Shown here in pieces: positions 1 to 5,641 of a stretch of DNA of 18,878 nucleotides. Source of the DNA: Gallionellaceae bacterium UBA6222. GTDB lineage: Bacteria > Pseudomonadota > Gammaproteobacteria > Burkholderiales > Gallionellaceae. The notes under the pieces were generated by a model, which ran no database searches, was not told the DNA's origin, and saw only the letters and a list, made by a program, of their open reading frames with translations. Every line of letters starts with the position of its first letter. Position 1 is the stretch's first letter. Position numbers and translations under genes: made by a program. The stretch lies in NCBI GenBank assembly GCA_002421915.1, contig DISA01000032.1, positions 1 to 18,878 of the forward strand. Direction: 5' to 3'.

Positions 1-608
1 TCATCGGCCCCAACGGCGCGGGTAAATCCACCCTGTTCCGCATGATCACCGGCAAAGAAAAACCGGACAGCGGTGAAGTGAAGATCGGCCAGACCGTCAA
101 GATCGCCTTCGTCGACCAATCGCGCGAAGGGCTGGAGAACGACAAGACCGTGTTCGACGCCATCTCCGGCGGCAACGAGATTTTGACCGTGGGCAAATAC
201 GAAACCCCGGCGCGCGCCTACATCGGCCGCTTCAATTTCAAGGGTGCGGACCAGGGCAAGATCGTCGGCCAACTCTCCGGCGGTGAACGCGGACGCCTGC
301 ACCTAGCGCAGACCCTCATCTCCGGCGGCAACGTACTGCTACTCGACGAACCCTCCAACGACCTCGACGTGGAAACCCTGCGCGCGCTCGAAGACGCCCT
401 GCTCGAATTCGCCGGCTGCGTCGCCGTCATCTCCCACGACCGCTGGTTCCTGGACCGCATCGCCACCCACATCCTCGCCTGCGAAGGCGATTCCAAGTGG
501 ACGTTCTTTGATGGCAACTATCAGGAATACGAAGCGGACAAGCGCAAGCGTTTGGGTGAAGAGGGGGCGAAGCCTAAGCGGATTCGGTATAAGCCGATTA
601 GTCGTTGA
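1..608 (+). CDS. ettA: EttA, energy-dependent translational throttle ABC-F ATPase (C-terminal part)
   Basis: The 5' end lies outside the window; the readable frame starts at base 3, inside the Walker A motif of the second ATPase domain (GPNGAGKST). ABC-F proteins bind the ribosomal E site and couple ATP state to translation; EttA gates entry into elongation. The second nucleotide-binding domain is complete: Walker A at the window edge, signature LSGGERGRLHLAQ, Walker B LLLDEPSNDLD and switch His in VISHDRWFLD. The Ser in DEPSND replaces the more usual Thr. The C-terminal tail, ending KPKRIRYKPISR, matches the basic EttA tail (KPKRIKYK type), which separates it from Uup and YheS. The stop is TGA at 606-608. 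The gene is GC-rich, unlike the AT-rich gene that follows 37 bp later, so a foreign segment probably begins right after this stop. The family is certain; the EttA subgroup is highly likely. Confidence 0.93.
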   Translation, partial: IGPNGAGKSTLFRMITGKEKPDSGEVKIGQTVKIAFVDQSREGLENDKTVFDAISGGNEILTVGKYETPARAYIGRFNFKGADQGKIVGQLSGGERGRLHLAQTLISGGNVLLLDEPSNDLDVETLRALEDALLEFAGCVAVISHDRWFLDRIATHILACEGDSKWTFFDGNYQEYEADKRKRLGEEGAKPKRIRYKPISR

Positions 609-645
609 GTCGATTTAGTTCAGAATATAACTAGAGGAGGTGTGT

Positions 646-1734
646 ATGTCACTCGCGAAGGCACTAAGTCATATTGACTTAAAAATAGATAATTTACTTT
701 TAGATGCTAACAACCCTAGATTCTCTGAGTTGGGGGAGGAGTTAATTTCAATTCCTGAGAACCGCTTTGCTGAAGAGAAGATTCAAGCAAAGACTCTAGA
801 GAAAATGAAAACCACAATGTTTAATGTGGGTGAACTAAAGGACACCATAAAAACGGTGGGTTTCCTTCCGATGGATCGAGTAATTGTTAGGTCATGGAAG
901 GGCGGGGAGGGTAAATATGTTGTTGTTGAAGGTAACAGGCGTGTAACTGCACTGAAGTGGCTTATGCAACTGCATGAGGTAGGGAAAGAAAGTTTTTCTG
1001 ATGAGGAAGTTGATAATTTCACAAATATTCCTTGCTTACTACTTGATGAAAGTATCGCGCCAGCACAAGCAACATTGATATTGCCTGGATTGAGGCATGT
1101 ATCTGGAATTAAGCAGTGGGGACCATACCAAAAGGCAAAGACTGTATTTGCCCTACGACAATCAGGCATGTCAGCTCAAGAAGCAGCCCAGTCTTTAGGT
1201 TTGTCTACTATTGCAGCTAACAGAGCATACAGGTGTTTCATGGCCTTGGAAAAAATGGCCGCGGATGAGGAGTTCGGTGAAAAAACCACTCACGATATGT
1301 ATAGCTATTTTGAAGAAACCTTTAAAAGGCCAGAGGTTAGAGAGTGGCTAGGCTGGGATGAACCCTCTGGTGAATTTAAAAGCGAGAGTAATCTTAGGGA
1401 GTTCTACAGTTGGATGGTTCCAGCTGATGAGGAGTCGTCAGCAAAGTTGCCTGAGGCAAAAAGTGTTCGAGAGTTCGCAAGAATTATCAATGACCCGCCA
1501 GCACTTCAGTTATTCAAGTCTGACAGTGGCACACTACGTATGGCGCTTGCGAGGTATGAGGCAGAGCACCCAGAACAGTGGGAGCCAAAAATATCTGCGG
1601 CCACACAAGCATTGAAAGGGCTAACACCTGACATGCTGCGAGCAATGAGCGAAGAAGGAGAGAAATTTCTTCAAGAGCTAAGGGAGAGAATTGAAAAAAC
1701 CATTGCTGATCGTGCCGCTTTGCTTGGCAACTGA
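646..1734 (+). CDS. ParB-like DNA-binding protein (ParB/Srx N-terminal fold), probable defence-cassette partner
   Basis: A 362-residue protein. Residues 12-26 (LKIDNLLLDANNPRF) and 63-104 form a ParB/Srx-type N-terminal domain, with the box EGNRRVTALK at 95-104 in the place of the GERRxRA box that binds nucleotide in ParB CTPases. Residues 150-162 (RHVSGIKQWGPYQ) and a helix-turn-helix at about 175-197 follow, as in ParB central domains. The C-terminal 160 residues are helical and charged, and I do not recognise them. An upstream GTG at 640 is in frame, but AGGAGG at 635-640 overlaps it and sits 5 nt before the ATG at 646, so 646 is the start. The gene is AT-richer than ettA upstream. An Mrr-type nuclease gene follows after 12 bp in the same frame. 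It is not a plasmid parB: no parA or parS-like array is visible. A DNA-sensing or nuclease-regulating role is inferred from the neighbour only. Confidence 0.75.
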   Translation: MSLAKALSHIDLKIDNLLLDANNPRFSELGEELISIPENRFAEEKIQAKTLEKMKTTMFNVGELKDTIKTVGFLPMDRVIVRSWKGGEGKYVVVEGNRRVTALKWLMQLHEVGKESFSDEEVDNFTNIPCLLLDESIAPAQATLILPGLRHVSGIKQWGPYQKAKTVFALRQSGMSAQEAAQSLGLSTIAANRAYRCFMALEKMAADEEFGEKTTHDMYSYFEETFKRPEVREWLGWDEPSGEFKSESNLREFYSWMVPADEESSAKLPEAKSVREFARIINDPPALQLFKSDSGTLRMALARYEAEHPEQWEPKISAATQALKGLTPDMLRAMSEEGEKFLQELRERIEKTIADRAALLGN

Positions 1735-1746
1735 TTTATTTCTGAA

Positions 1747-2496
1747 ATGGCTGATCCAAGTTCTCAAAAAATCGCTGAATGGGCAATTGAATTTGCCCAG
1801 CCTGAATGGCGGCGACTTGATGCATTGTGCTACGAGTCAGTAAGGGAGAAGTGGGATACACCTACGGATGAATATGTTGCGGATGTTGTTGCTAGAGAAT
1901 TGCCTAACGTAAAGGGCATTTTGCAAGACATGATTGGTGTCGCAACTTTTAGCGGCGAAACCCTGCTTTTTGAAATTGATGATGATGATTTGCCATATGT
2001 TCGCGGTGTTAACAAGGACTGCTTTTCTGTATTGCGAAACTTAAGAAGAGTAACGCCAAAGCGATTTGAAGAAATATGTGCGGAAATTCTGAATGAATTT
2101 GGTGGGAGAAGTAAGGTTACCGGCATGCCAAACGATGGCGGAGTGGACTTTATTGGTTTTAACTTATCTCTAGTTGGTGCGGGTTTTCCAACACCTGAAA
2201 ATGCAAAAATGGTCGTTATTGGGCAGGCAAAGCGGTACGACCATGGCAATGCAATCTCTGAATCAGAATTAAGAAAATTCGTTGGTGGTGCAACTAGAAG
2301 GATTCATCAGCTAAAAAGAGAAGATGGTGTTGGAGCATTAACTCCAGTTGTTTATGCATTCTGGACATCTTCTGAATTTGAGAGAAATGCCAAGAACTAT
2401 GCTCATGAGGTAGGTCTATGGGTGATGAACGGAGTGACAATGTCGCAATATTTGATTTCCTTAGATATGACTCAGCGTTTAGGGCTCGTCGCCTAA
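1747..2496 (+). CDS. Mrr-like restriction endonuclease, PD-(D/E)xK fold
   Basis: A 249-residue protein. Residues 1-100 are a helical N-terminal region I do not recognise. From about 103 the Mrr catalytic domain is clear: helix TPKRFEEICAEILNEFGG (103-120), then VTGMPNDGGVDFIGF with catalytic Asp134, and VVIGQAKRYDHGN with the Q160-A-K162 variant of the (D/E)xK motif that is usual in Mrr enzymes. ESELRKFVGGATR (172-184) is the typical following helix. Mrr-family enzymes cut DNA, often when it carries foreign methylation. The gene follows the ParB-like gene by 12 bp, in the same frame and without a clear ribosome binding site, so translational coupling is likely. The pair is AT-richer than the flanking core genes and looks transferred. 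Nuclease assignment is firm; the substrate is unknown. Confidence 0.82.
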   Translation: MADPSSQKIAEWAIEFAQPEWRRLDALCYESVREKWDTPTDEYVADVVARELPNVKGILQDMIGVATFSGETLLFEIDDDDLPYVRGVNKDCFSVLRNLRRVTPKRFEEICAEILNEFGGRSKVTGMPNDGGVDFIGFNLSLVGAGFPTPENAKMVVIGQAKRYDHGNAISESELRKFVGGATRRIHQLKREDGVGALTPVVYAFWTSSEFERNAKNYAHEVGLWVMNGVTMSQYLISLDMTQRLGLVA

Positions 2497-2507
2497 TTTT
2501 GAAAGAG

Positions 2508-2585
2508 TTAAAGGTGTCGGAGTCGAATTGTTCTTGAGAACAATAGGAATTAAAGGGGCCAGGCTCGAATTATTCCTGGCCTCTT
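2508..2585. repeat. Two diverged copies of a short repeat, each with a hairpin, downstream of the mrr-like gene
   Basis: Copy A (2508-2533) and copy B (2550-2575) share the frame TTAAAGG...TCGAATT.TTC. Each runs into an inverted repeat. In A a 7-bp stem has arms at 2527-2533 and 2538-2544 around TTGA. In B an 11-bp stem with one G-T pair has arms at 2553-2563 and 2575-2585. The second hairpin could end transcription of the ParB/Mrr cassette, but no T-tract follows it. The arrangement fits small intergenic palindromic repeats, and I see no gene here. Confidence 0.55.
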
Positions 2586-2592
2586 AAATAAT

Positions 2593-2669
2593 CAGTAATA
2601 ATCAGGGACAGACCACGGTTCGGTTTACCTAGAACAGTAATAATCAGGGACAGACCACGGTTTACCTAG
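2593..2669. repeat. Tandem direct repeat, two copies at a 42-bp offset
   Basis: A 28-bp sequence beginning CAGTAATAATCAGGGACAGA at 2593-2620 recurs identically at 2635-2662. Both copies are followed by CGGTTTACCTAG, with a 5-bp difference at the junction. The core CAGGGACAGACCAC appears a third time at 4191-4204. Two units without a longer array rule out a CRISPR. The copies lie around the higBA, small-protein and DUF2442 block, so they may be scars or recombination points of that block. Confidence 0.75.
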
Positions 2670-2708
2670 CGCCTCAATCCCGCACCTGATGCCGCAAGGC
2701 AAGCTCCC

Positions 2709-2739
2709 TTGACAATACTGTCGCGTAGCGAGAGTATTG
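2709..2739 (+). promoter_or_regulatory. Palindrome over a -35-like box upstream of higB (candidate HigA operator)
   Basis: TTGACA at 2709-2714 overlaps a near-perfect palindrome centred at 2726. Outer arms are CAATACT (2713-2719) and AGTATTG (2733-2739); inner arms are TCGC (2721-2724) and GCGA (2728-2731). A weak -10 (GAGTAT, 2732-2737) would sit 17 bp after the -35. HigBA-type antitoxins usually repress their own promoter through palindromes, so this is a reasonable operator. Caution: the core TCGCGTAGCGA also occurs inside yheS at 7462-7472, so it may instead be a dispersed repeat. Confidence 0.45.
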
Positions 2740-2745
2740 CGTCCC

Positions 2746-3027
2746 ATGATCACGGATTTCCACGACGAAGAAGCCCTCAAGGTCTGGCGCGGTGAGTTTT
2801 CTCGTCGTTTGCCTAACCAGATTCAGGACGTGGCGCGGCGCAAATTGCGTATGTTGCACAACGCGCAGCGCATCGAGGATTTGCGTATCCCGCCCAATAA
2901 TCGGCTGGAGGCATTGAAGGGCAACCGTGCCGGACAGTGGAGTATTCGCATCAACGATCAATGGCGCGTGTGCTTTGTGTGGAATGAAGGGCAAGCCAGT
3001 CGCGTGGAAATCTGCGACTACCACTGA
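2746..3027 (+). CDS. higB: HigB-type mRNA-cleaving toxin (RelE/HigB family)
   Basis: A 93-residue protein of full family length. The HigB core is clear: LEALKGNRAGQWSIRINDQW at 54-73, then RVCFVWNEG and the C-terminal EICDYH. HigB toxins cleave mRNA on the translating ribosome and are neutralised by HigA. An in-frame TTG at 2737 would add three residues but falls inside the upstream palindrome. The ATG at 2746 gives the usual family start (MITDFHD). Order is toxin first, antitoxin second, as in classical higBA loci. The stop codon TGA at 3025-3027 begins the ribosome binding site of the antitoxin gene (GAGGAG), so the two are translated as a unit. The toxin looks intact. Confidence 0.92.
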   Translation: MITDFHDEEALKVWRGEFSRRLPNQIQDVARRKLRMLHNAQRIEDLRIPPNNRLEALKGNRAGQWSIRINDQWRVCFVWNEGQASRVEICDYH

Positions 3028-3037
3028 GGAGAAAGCT

Positions 3038-3346
3038 ATGAGCAAAACAACCAAACTGCGCAACATCCATCCCGGTGAGGTGTTGCGGGAAGAGTTCCTG
3101 ATCCCGCTGGGCGTTACCCAGTATCGCTTGGCAAAGGAGATAGGCGTGACTGAAGCGCGCATCTCTGCGATCTGCTCGGGCAAGCGTTCGATCACGGCGG
3201 ACACGGCGTTGCGCTTGGCCGCGTTCTTTGGCACCTCGAGCGGTTTTTGGCTGGGCTTGCAGGCGGATTACGATACCGAAGAGGCCGCCAAGGAACTGAC
3301 CGGCGTGCTGGCGCAGATACATCGCTTTGAGCCGCTGGCGGCTTGA
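3038..3346 (+). CDS. higA: HigA-type antitoxin, XRE-family helix-turn-helix protein
   Basis: A 102-residue protein. It opens with the family hallmark NIHPGEVLREEFLIPLGVTQ (9-28), followed by the helix-turn-helix YRLAKEIGVTEARISAICSG (29-48) and the usual ADTALRLAAFFGTSSGFWLGLQADYD segment. It binds and inhibits HigB and, in known systems, represses its own operon. The frame is open further upstream, to 2927, inside higB. GAGGAG at 3026-3031 fixes the start at the ATG at 3038. Another small gene begins 3 bp after its stop. No damage is visible. Confidence 0.93.
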   Translation: MSKTTKLRNIHPGEVLREEFLIPLGVTQYRLAKEIGVTEARISAICSGKRSITADTALRLAAFFGTSSGFWLGLQADYDTEEAAKELTGVLAQIHRFEPLAA

Positions 3347-3349
3347 TGC

Positions 3350-3820
3350 ATGACTCAACCTCCTTCATCCAAGCCTCGGAATTTGTCCTCGGAGGTTGTG
3401 TTGTGTGCTTTGAAGCGTGCATCCGAAAAAGCGCGCCAACTGGCCGAGCAAACCGGCACTCCTTTCGTTGTACACAATTCCACAACGGCTGAATTGCACG
3501 GAAGCCGACACGATATGAGTGCGCGACCTGCAAGCAAGGATGGCCAGGATATTCCAGAATATACGCGAGAGCAGCTCGGTGTCGGGGTGCGCGGGAAGCA
3601 TCACAAGCAATTCGTGCAGGGCAACAATGAGGTTGTTGAGGTGCAAAAGGCGACGCCAACTACCAGGAAAGTTGCCGACTCGCAATTGAAAGACTCCGAC
3701 CTGCAAAAAGCCCCGCAGGCATTGATGCGCGCCGCCGAGAAGGCGCGCCAACTGGCCGAGCAAACCGGAACACCATTCGTTTCTCGCAAGTCCGCAACAG
3801 TAGAGAATAAGAGTAAGTAA
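3350..3820 (+). CDS. Chimeric small protein with duplicated segment, third gene of the higBA unit
   Basis: A 156-residue protein of unknown function that starts 3 bp after the higA stop, so it is probably co-transcribed. Residues 21-40 (LKRASEKARQLAEQTGTPFV) recur almost unchanged at 125-144 (LMRAAEKARQLAEQTGTPFV), exactly 104 codons later. The segment between them contains DIPEYTREQLGVGVRGKHHK (67-86). From memory this resembles the front half of small hypothetical proteins that accompany toxin-antitoxin loci, here cut off after QGNNEVVEV. The gene therefore looks like a fusion made when a small gene fragment landed between two copies of another small gene. An internal ATG at 3515 (residue 56) could start a separate short product. 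The protein is hydrophilic, with no membrane segment or catalytic motif that I recognise. An antitoxin-like or relic role is a guess. Confidence 0.55.
   Translation: MTQPPSSKPRNLSSEVVLCALKRASEKARQLAEQTGTPFVVHNSTTAELHGSRHDMSARPASKDGQDIPEYTREQLGVGVRGKHHKQFVQGNNEVVEVQKATPTTRKVADSQLKDSDLQKAPQALMRAAEKARQLAEQTGTPFVSRKSATVENKSK
3425..3469 (+). repeat. 45-bp direct repeat, copy 1 (copy 2 at 3737-3781)
   Basis: The segment matches 3737-3781 with only a few changes; the central stretch GCGCGCCAACTGGCCGAGCA is identical. The 312-bp offset is a whole number of codons, so both copies are read in the same frame as KARQLAEQTGTPFV. This is DNA-level evidence for a recent duplication within the small gene at 3350-3820. 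Confidence 0.85.
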
Positions 3821-3841
3821 GGCTCAAGTGCCGGATCATTG

Positions 3842-4168
3842 ATGATGGCTGCTTACTGGCGAGTTTCAGAAGTACGAGTGATCGAGGATCGCGCGGTCTG
3901 GGTGCGATTCGCTGATGGCCTCGAAGGTGTTGTGCGATTTCCGCCTGATTTCTTCCAAGGGGTCTTTTCTCCTCTAAGCGCTCCGGAAAAGTTCCGGGAA
4001 ATTTCCGTGGTCGGTGGAATAGTGACTTGGCCGGGAGGTCTCGATATTGCGCCAGATACGATGTACGACGAGGTCAAATTGCAAGCTGAGCAAGCTCTTG
4101 GCAAAGCAGCGACTGTGTCTACGCATGGCTACCGATTTGACCGTGATGCCGCAAATGAGCGCAGGTGA
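3842..4168 (+). CDS. DUF2442 family small protein
   Basis: About 109 residues, depending on the start. The frame begins TTG-ATG-ATG at 3839-3847; the ATG at 3842 is chosen, with no strong ribosome binding site nearby. The N-terminal half has the DUF2442 pattern: a strand VSEVRVIEDRAVWVRFADGL, then GVVRFPPDFFQGVFSPLSAP, and the conserved end GGIVTWPGGLDIAPDTMYDE. These proteins are short, often lie beside DUF4160 or toxin-antitoxin genes, and have no proven activity. No DUF4160 partner is seen here. The last 25 residues, after LQAEQALGK, are longer than usual for the family and may be read-through into flanking DNA. It sits between a TA-like gene and a repeat copy at 4191. Confidence 0.75.
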   Translation: MMAAYWRVSEVRVIEDRAVWVRFADGLEGVVRFPPDFFQGVFSPLSAPEKFREISVVGGIVTWPGGLDIAPDTMYDEVKLQAEQALGKAATVSTHGYRFDRDAANERR

Positions 4169-4190
4169 AGCGGTGCTATCAAAAAACCCT

Positions 4191-4212
4191 CAGGGACAGA
4201 CCACAGTTTTTT
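4191..4212. repeat. Third copy of the CAGGGACAGACCAC repeat
   Basis: CAGGGACAGACCACAGTT at 4191-4208, followed by a T-run, matches the tandem copies at 2603-2620 and 2645-2662 with one change in these 18 bases. It marks the right side of the block holding higBA, the chimeric gene and DUF2442. In other proteobacteria similar short sequences seem, from memory, to accompany REP-associated transposases; none is present here. Confidence 0.6.
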
Positions 4213-4284
4213 CTTCAATGCCGGTCTTTGTGATTTTGCCAGCTTGATATAAACTAACCGCCATTAGTTCAACTTGAGGCTGCT

Positions 4285-4533
4285 ATGCTTACTGTTAATA
4301 TTCACGATGCAAAAACCCAGCTTTCCAAGCTGGTAGATCAAGCTGCACGGGGCGAGTCGTTCATTATTGCCAAGGCAGGTAAACCGATGGTCAAGGTCGT
4401 CGCGCTGGGCAAGGCGGTAGTGGGCACCAGTAGCCGCCTCGGCTTCATGGCCGGGGAGTTTTCCGTGCCGGACGATTTCGACCAGATGGGTGGCGGTGAG
4501 ATTGAAAGTCTGTTTGCGGGGCGCAAGGCTTGA
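4285..4533 (+). CDS. Phd/YefM-type antitoxin of a VapC-like toxin
   Basis: An 82-residue protein. The N-terminal Phd/YefM fold is typical: MLTVNIHDAKTQLSKLVDQA (1-20), then GESFIIAKAGKPMVKVVALG (24-43). The C-terminal half is the variable toxin-binding tail, ending EIESLFAGRKA. The N-terminal dimer normally binds operator DNA, and the tail covers the toxin. The ATG at 4285 follows TTGAGG at about 4274-4279. The stop (TGA 4531-4533) overlaps the toxin's TTG start by 4 bp, a classic TA arrangement that lets antitoxin translation drive toxin translation. Upstream, TATAAA at 4248-4253 may be the -10 of a promoter, without a convincing -35. Confidence 0.88.
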   Translation: MLTVNIHDAKTQLSKLVDQAARGESFIIAKAGKPMVKVVALGKAVVGTSSRLGFMAGEFSVPDDFDQMGGGEIESLFAGRKA

Positions 4534-4916
4534 ATCTGTTGCTCGACACTCATTTGTTGCTGTGGGCTGCAAGCGAGCCGCAGCGTCTTTCGGCCAAGGC
4601 GCGTGCCTTGCTGCTTGATCCCTCCAATCAACTCATATTCAGTTCAGCCAGTTTGTGGGAGATCACGATCAAGAACGGGCTTGAGCGTTCGGATTTCAAC
4701 GTCGATCCGCGTCGCCTGTGGCGTATGTTGCTGGTAAACGGATACCGCGAGCTGTCTGTCACCAGCGAACATACCGTTGCAGTGAATGATCTTCCACCTT
4801 TGCACAAAGACCCGTTTGATCGCATCCTCGTGGCGCAGGCACGCGTTGAGGGGTTGACTCTGTTGACCGCAGATAAAATGGCCGCGAAATATGGCGATGG
4901 TGTGAAGAAGGTGTAG
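4530..4916 (+). CDS. PIN-domain ribonuclease toxin (VapC-like)
   Basis: A 128-residue protein, the normal length for the family. The acidic PIN centre is complete: Asp6 in MNLLLDTHLLLW, Glu44 in SLWEITIK, Asp94 and Asp97 in HKDPFDRILVAQA, and Asp115 in LLTADK. PIN toxins cut structured RNA, often tRNA or rRNA, using metal ions. The start is TTG at 4530, within TTGA shared with the antitoxin stop. No later ATG would keep the first catalytic Asp. The rare start may hold toxin output below that of the antitoxin. The DTHLLLW and KDPFDR signatures are those of PIN toxins paired with Phd-type antitoxins, as found here. Confidence 0.92.
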   Translation: MNLLLDTHLLLWAASEPQRLSAKARALLLDPSNQLIFSSASLWEITIKNGLERSDFNVDPRRLWRMLLVNGYRELSVTSEHTVAVNDLPPLHKDPFDRILVAQARVEGLTLLTADKMAAKYGDGVKKV

Positions 4917-4974
4917 GCTGAACAATCAAAGGGGACGGCATCGAAATGGGTTTCTGCGGGACGATAGATTCACC

Positions 4975-5002
4975 TTGCCATTATTTCCCCTCTCGCTAGA
5001 AT
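4975..5002 (+). promoter_or_regulatory. Sigma-70-like promoter for the second phd/parE pair
   Basis: TTGCCA (4975-4980) and TAGAAT (4997-5002) are separated by 16 bp, and each matches its consensus at five of six positions. The predicted start of transcription lies about 25 bp before the ATG at 5035. It is the best-looking promoter in the TA cluster and suggests this pair is transcribed on its own rather than from the vapC unit. Confidence 0.6.
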
Positions 5003-5034
5003 AACCGTATTCAGTCTTTATTCGGTGATCTGCC

Positions 5035-5316
5035 ATGCAAGAACAAATCATTAGCCTGACCGATTTCAAAACCTCCGCCAGCCGTTTGTTGCAGGAGACG
5101 CGCGGGGGAGCAAATATCATTTTGACGCAGAACGGTTCGGCGAGTGCGGTGGTGCAGGACTACGCAATTTACCGTGCGCAGCAGGATGCCTTCCTGATGT
5201 TAAAGCTGATGGTGCAGGGCGAGGCCGATGTGCAGAAGAATCGCGTTACTCCGCAAGCCAGGGTTTTTGATGGATTGCGCGCATCGTTGCTGAAGCAGCA
5301 AAAGCAACATGGCTGA
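5035..5316 (+). CDS. Phd/YefM-type antitoxin of a ParE/RelE-like toxin
   Basis: A 93-residue protein. It starts MQEQIISLTDFKTSASRLLQ and continues with GGANIILTQNGSASAVVQDY (24-44), which is the Phd/YefM strand-helix pattern with the usual invariant Gly and Val. The rest is a long helix plus a charged tail (LLKQQKQHG) that would wrap the toxin. A promoter with good -35 and -10 boxes lies just upstream. The stop codon overlaps the next gene's start region by 8 bp, giving tight coupling to the toxin. It differs clearly in sequence from the other Phd-like antitoxin at 4285, so it is not a recent duplicate. Confidence 0.87.
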   Translation: MQEQIISLTDFKTSASRLLQETRGGANIILTQNGSASAVVQDYAIYRAQQDAFLMLKLMVQGEADVQKNRVTPQARVFDGLRASLLKQQKQHG

Positions 5317-5641
5317 ATCAAAGTCGTATCAGGTGCTGTGGTCGCACACGGCGCAGCAGGATTTGGCGGAGGTCATCGAGTACATTGCGCAGGACAGTAT
5401 TGGCGATGCGCTGGCGATCTTGCAGAGGCTGGAAACCAAAGCCGCACTTTTGATCACATTGCCCAATCGCGGCCGCGTCGTGCCGGAGTTGTTGCATACC
5501 GGCATCTCGCAATACAGGGAGTTGGTCAGCGCGTCCTGGCGCATTGTTTTCCGGGTTGATAGCAAGCAGGTTTTGATTATGGCGGTGCTGGATAGTCGGC
5601 GCGATTTGCAGACGGTGTTGCTCAATCGTTTGGCACGGTGA
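5309..5641 (+). CDS. ParE/RelE-superfamily toxin
   Basis: A 110-residue protein. The fold pattern is the ParE/RelE one: strand YQVLWSHTAQQDLAEVIEYI (7-26), helix DALAILQRLETKAALLITLP, loop NRGRVVPELLHTGISQYREL, then strand SWRIVFRVDSKQVLIMAVLDSRRD. The VLDSRRDLQTVL ending is typical of ParE-like members. ParE proteins poison gyrase and RelE proteins cut mRNA; sequence alone does not settle which applies. The start ATG at 5309 lies inside the antitoxin gene. The last 20 bp overlap, on the opposite strand, the end of the mlaF-like gene, an unusually tight tail-to-tail junction. Confidence 0.87.
   Translation: MAESKSYQVLWSHTAQQDLAEVIEYIAQDSIGDALAILQRLETKAALLITLPNRGRVVPELLHTGISQYRELVSASWRIVFRVDSKQVLIMAVLDSRRDLQTVLLNRLAR

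Noticed and set aside
646..1734. Plasmid or chromosome partition parB
   Set aside because: No parA neighbour, no parS-like palindrome cluster, and the partner is a nuclease gene.
2593..2669. CRISPR-like repeat pair
   Set aside because: Only two units at a 42-bp offset with a 14-bp gap; no array, leader or cas gene.
2674..3234. 186-residue minus-strand frame over higBA
   Set aside because: Antisense to two well-recognised genes; no family pattern of its own.
2508..5641. Integron cassette array with attC sites
   Set aside because: TA genes in one orientation suggested it, but no attC-like folded sites recur between genes and some genes have their own promoters.
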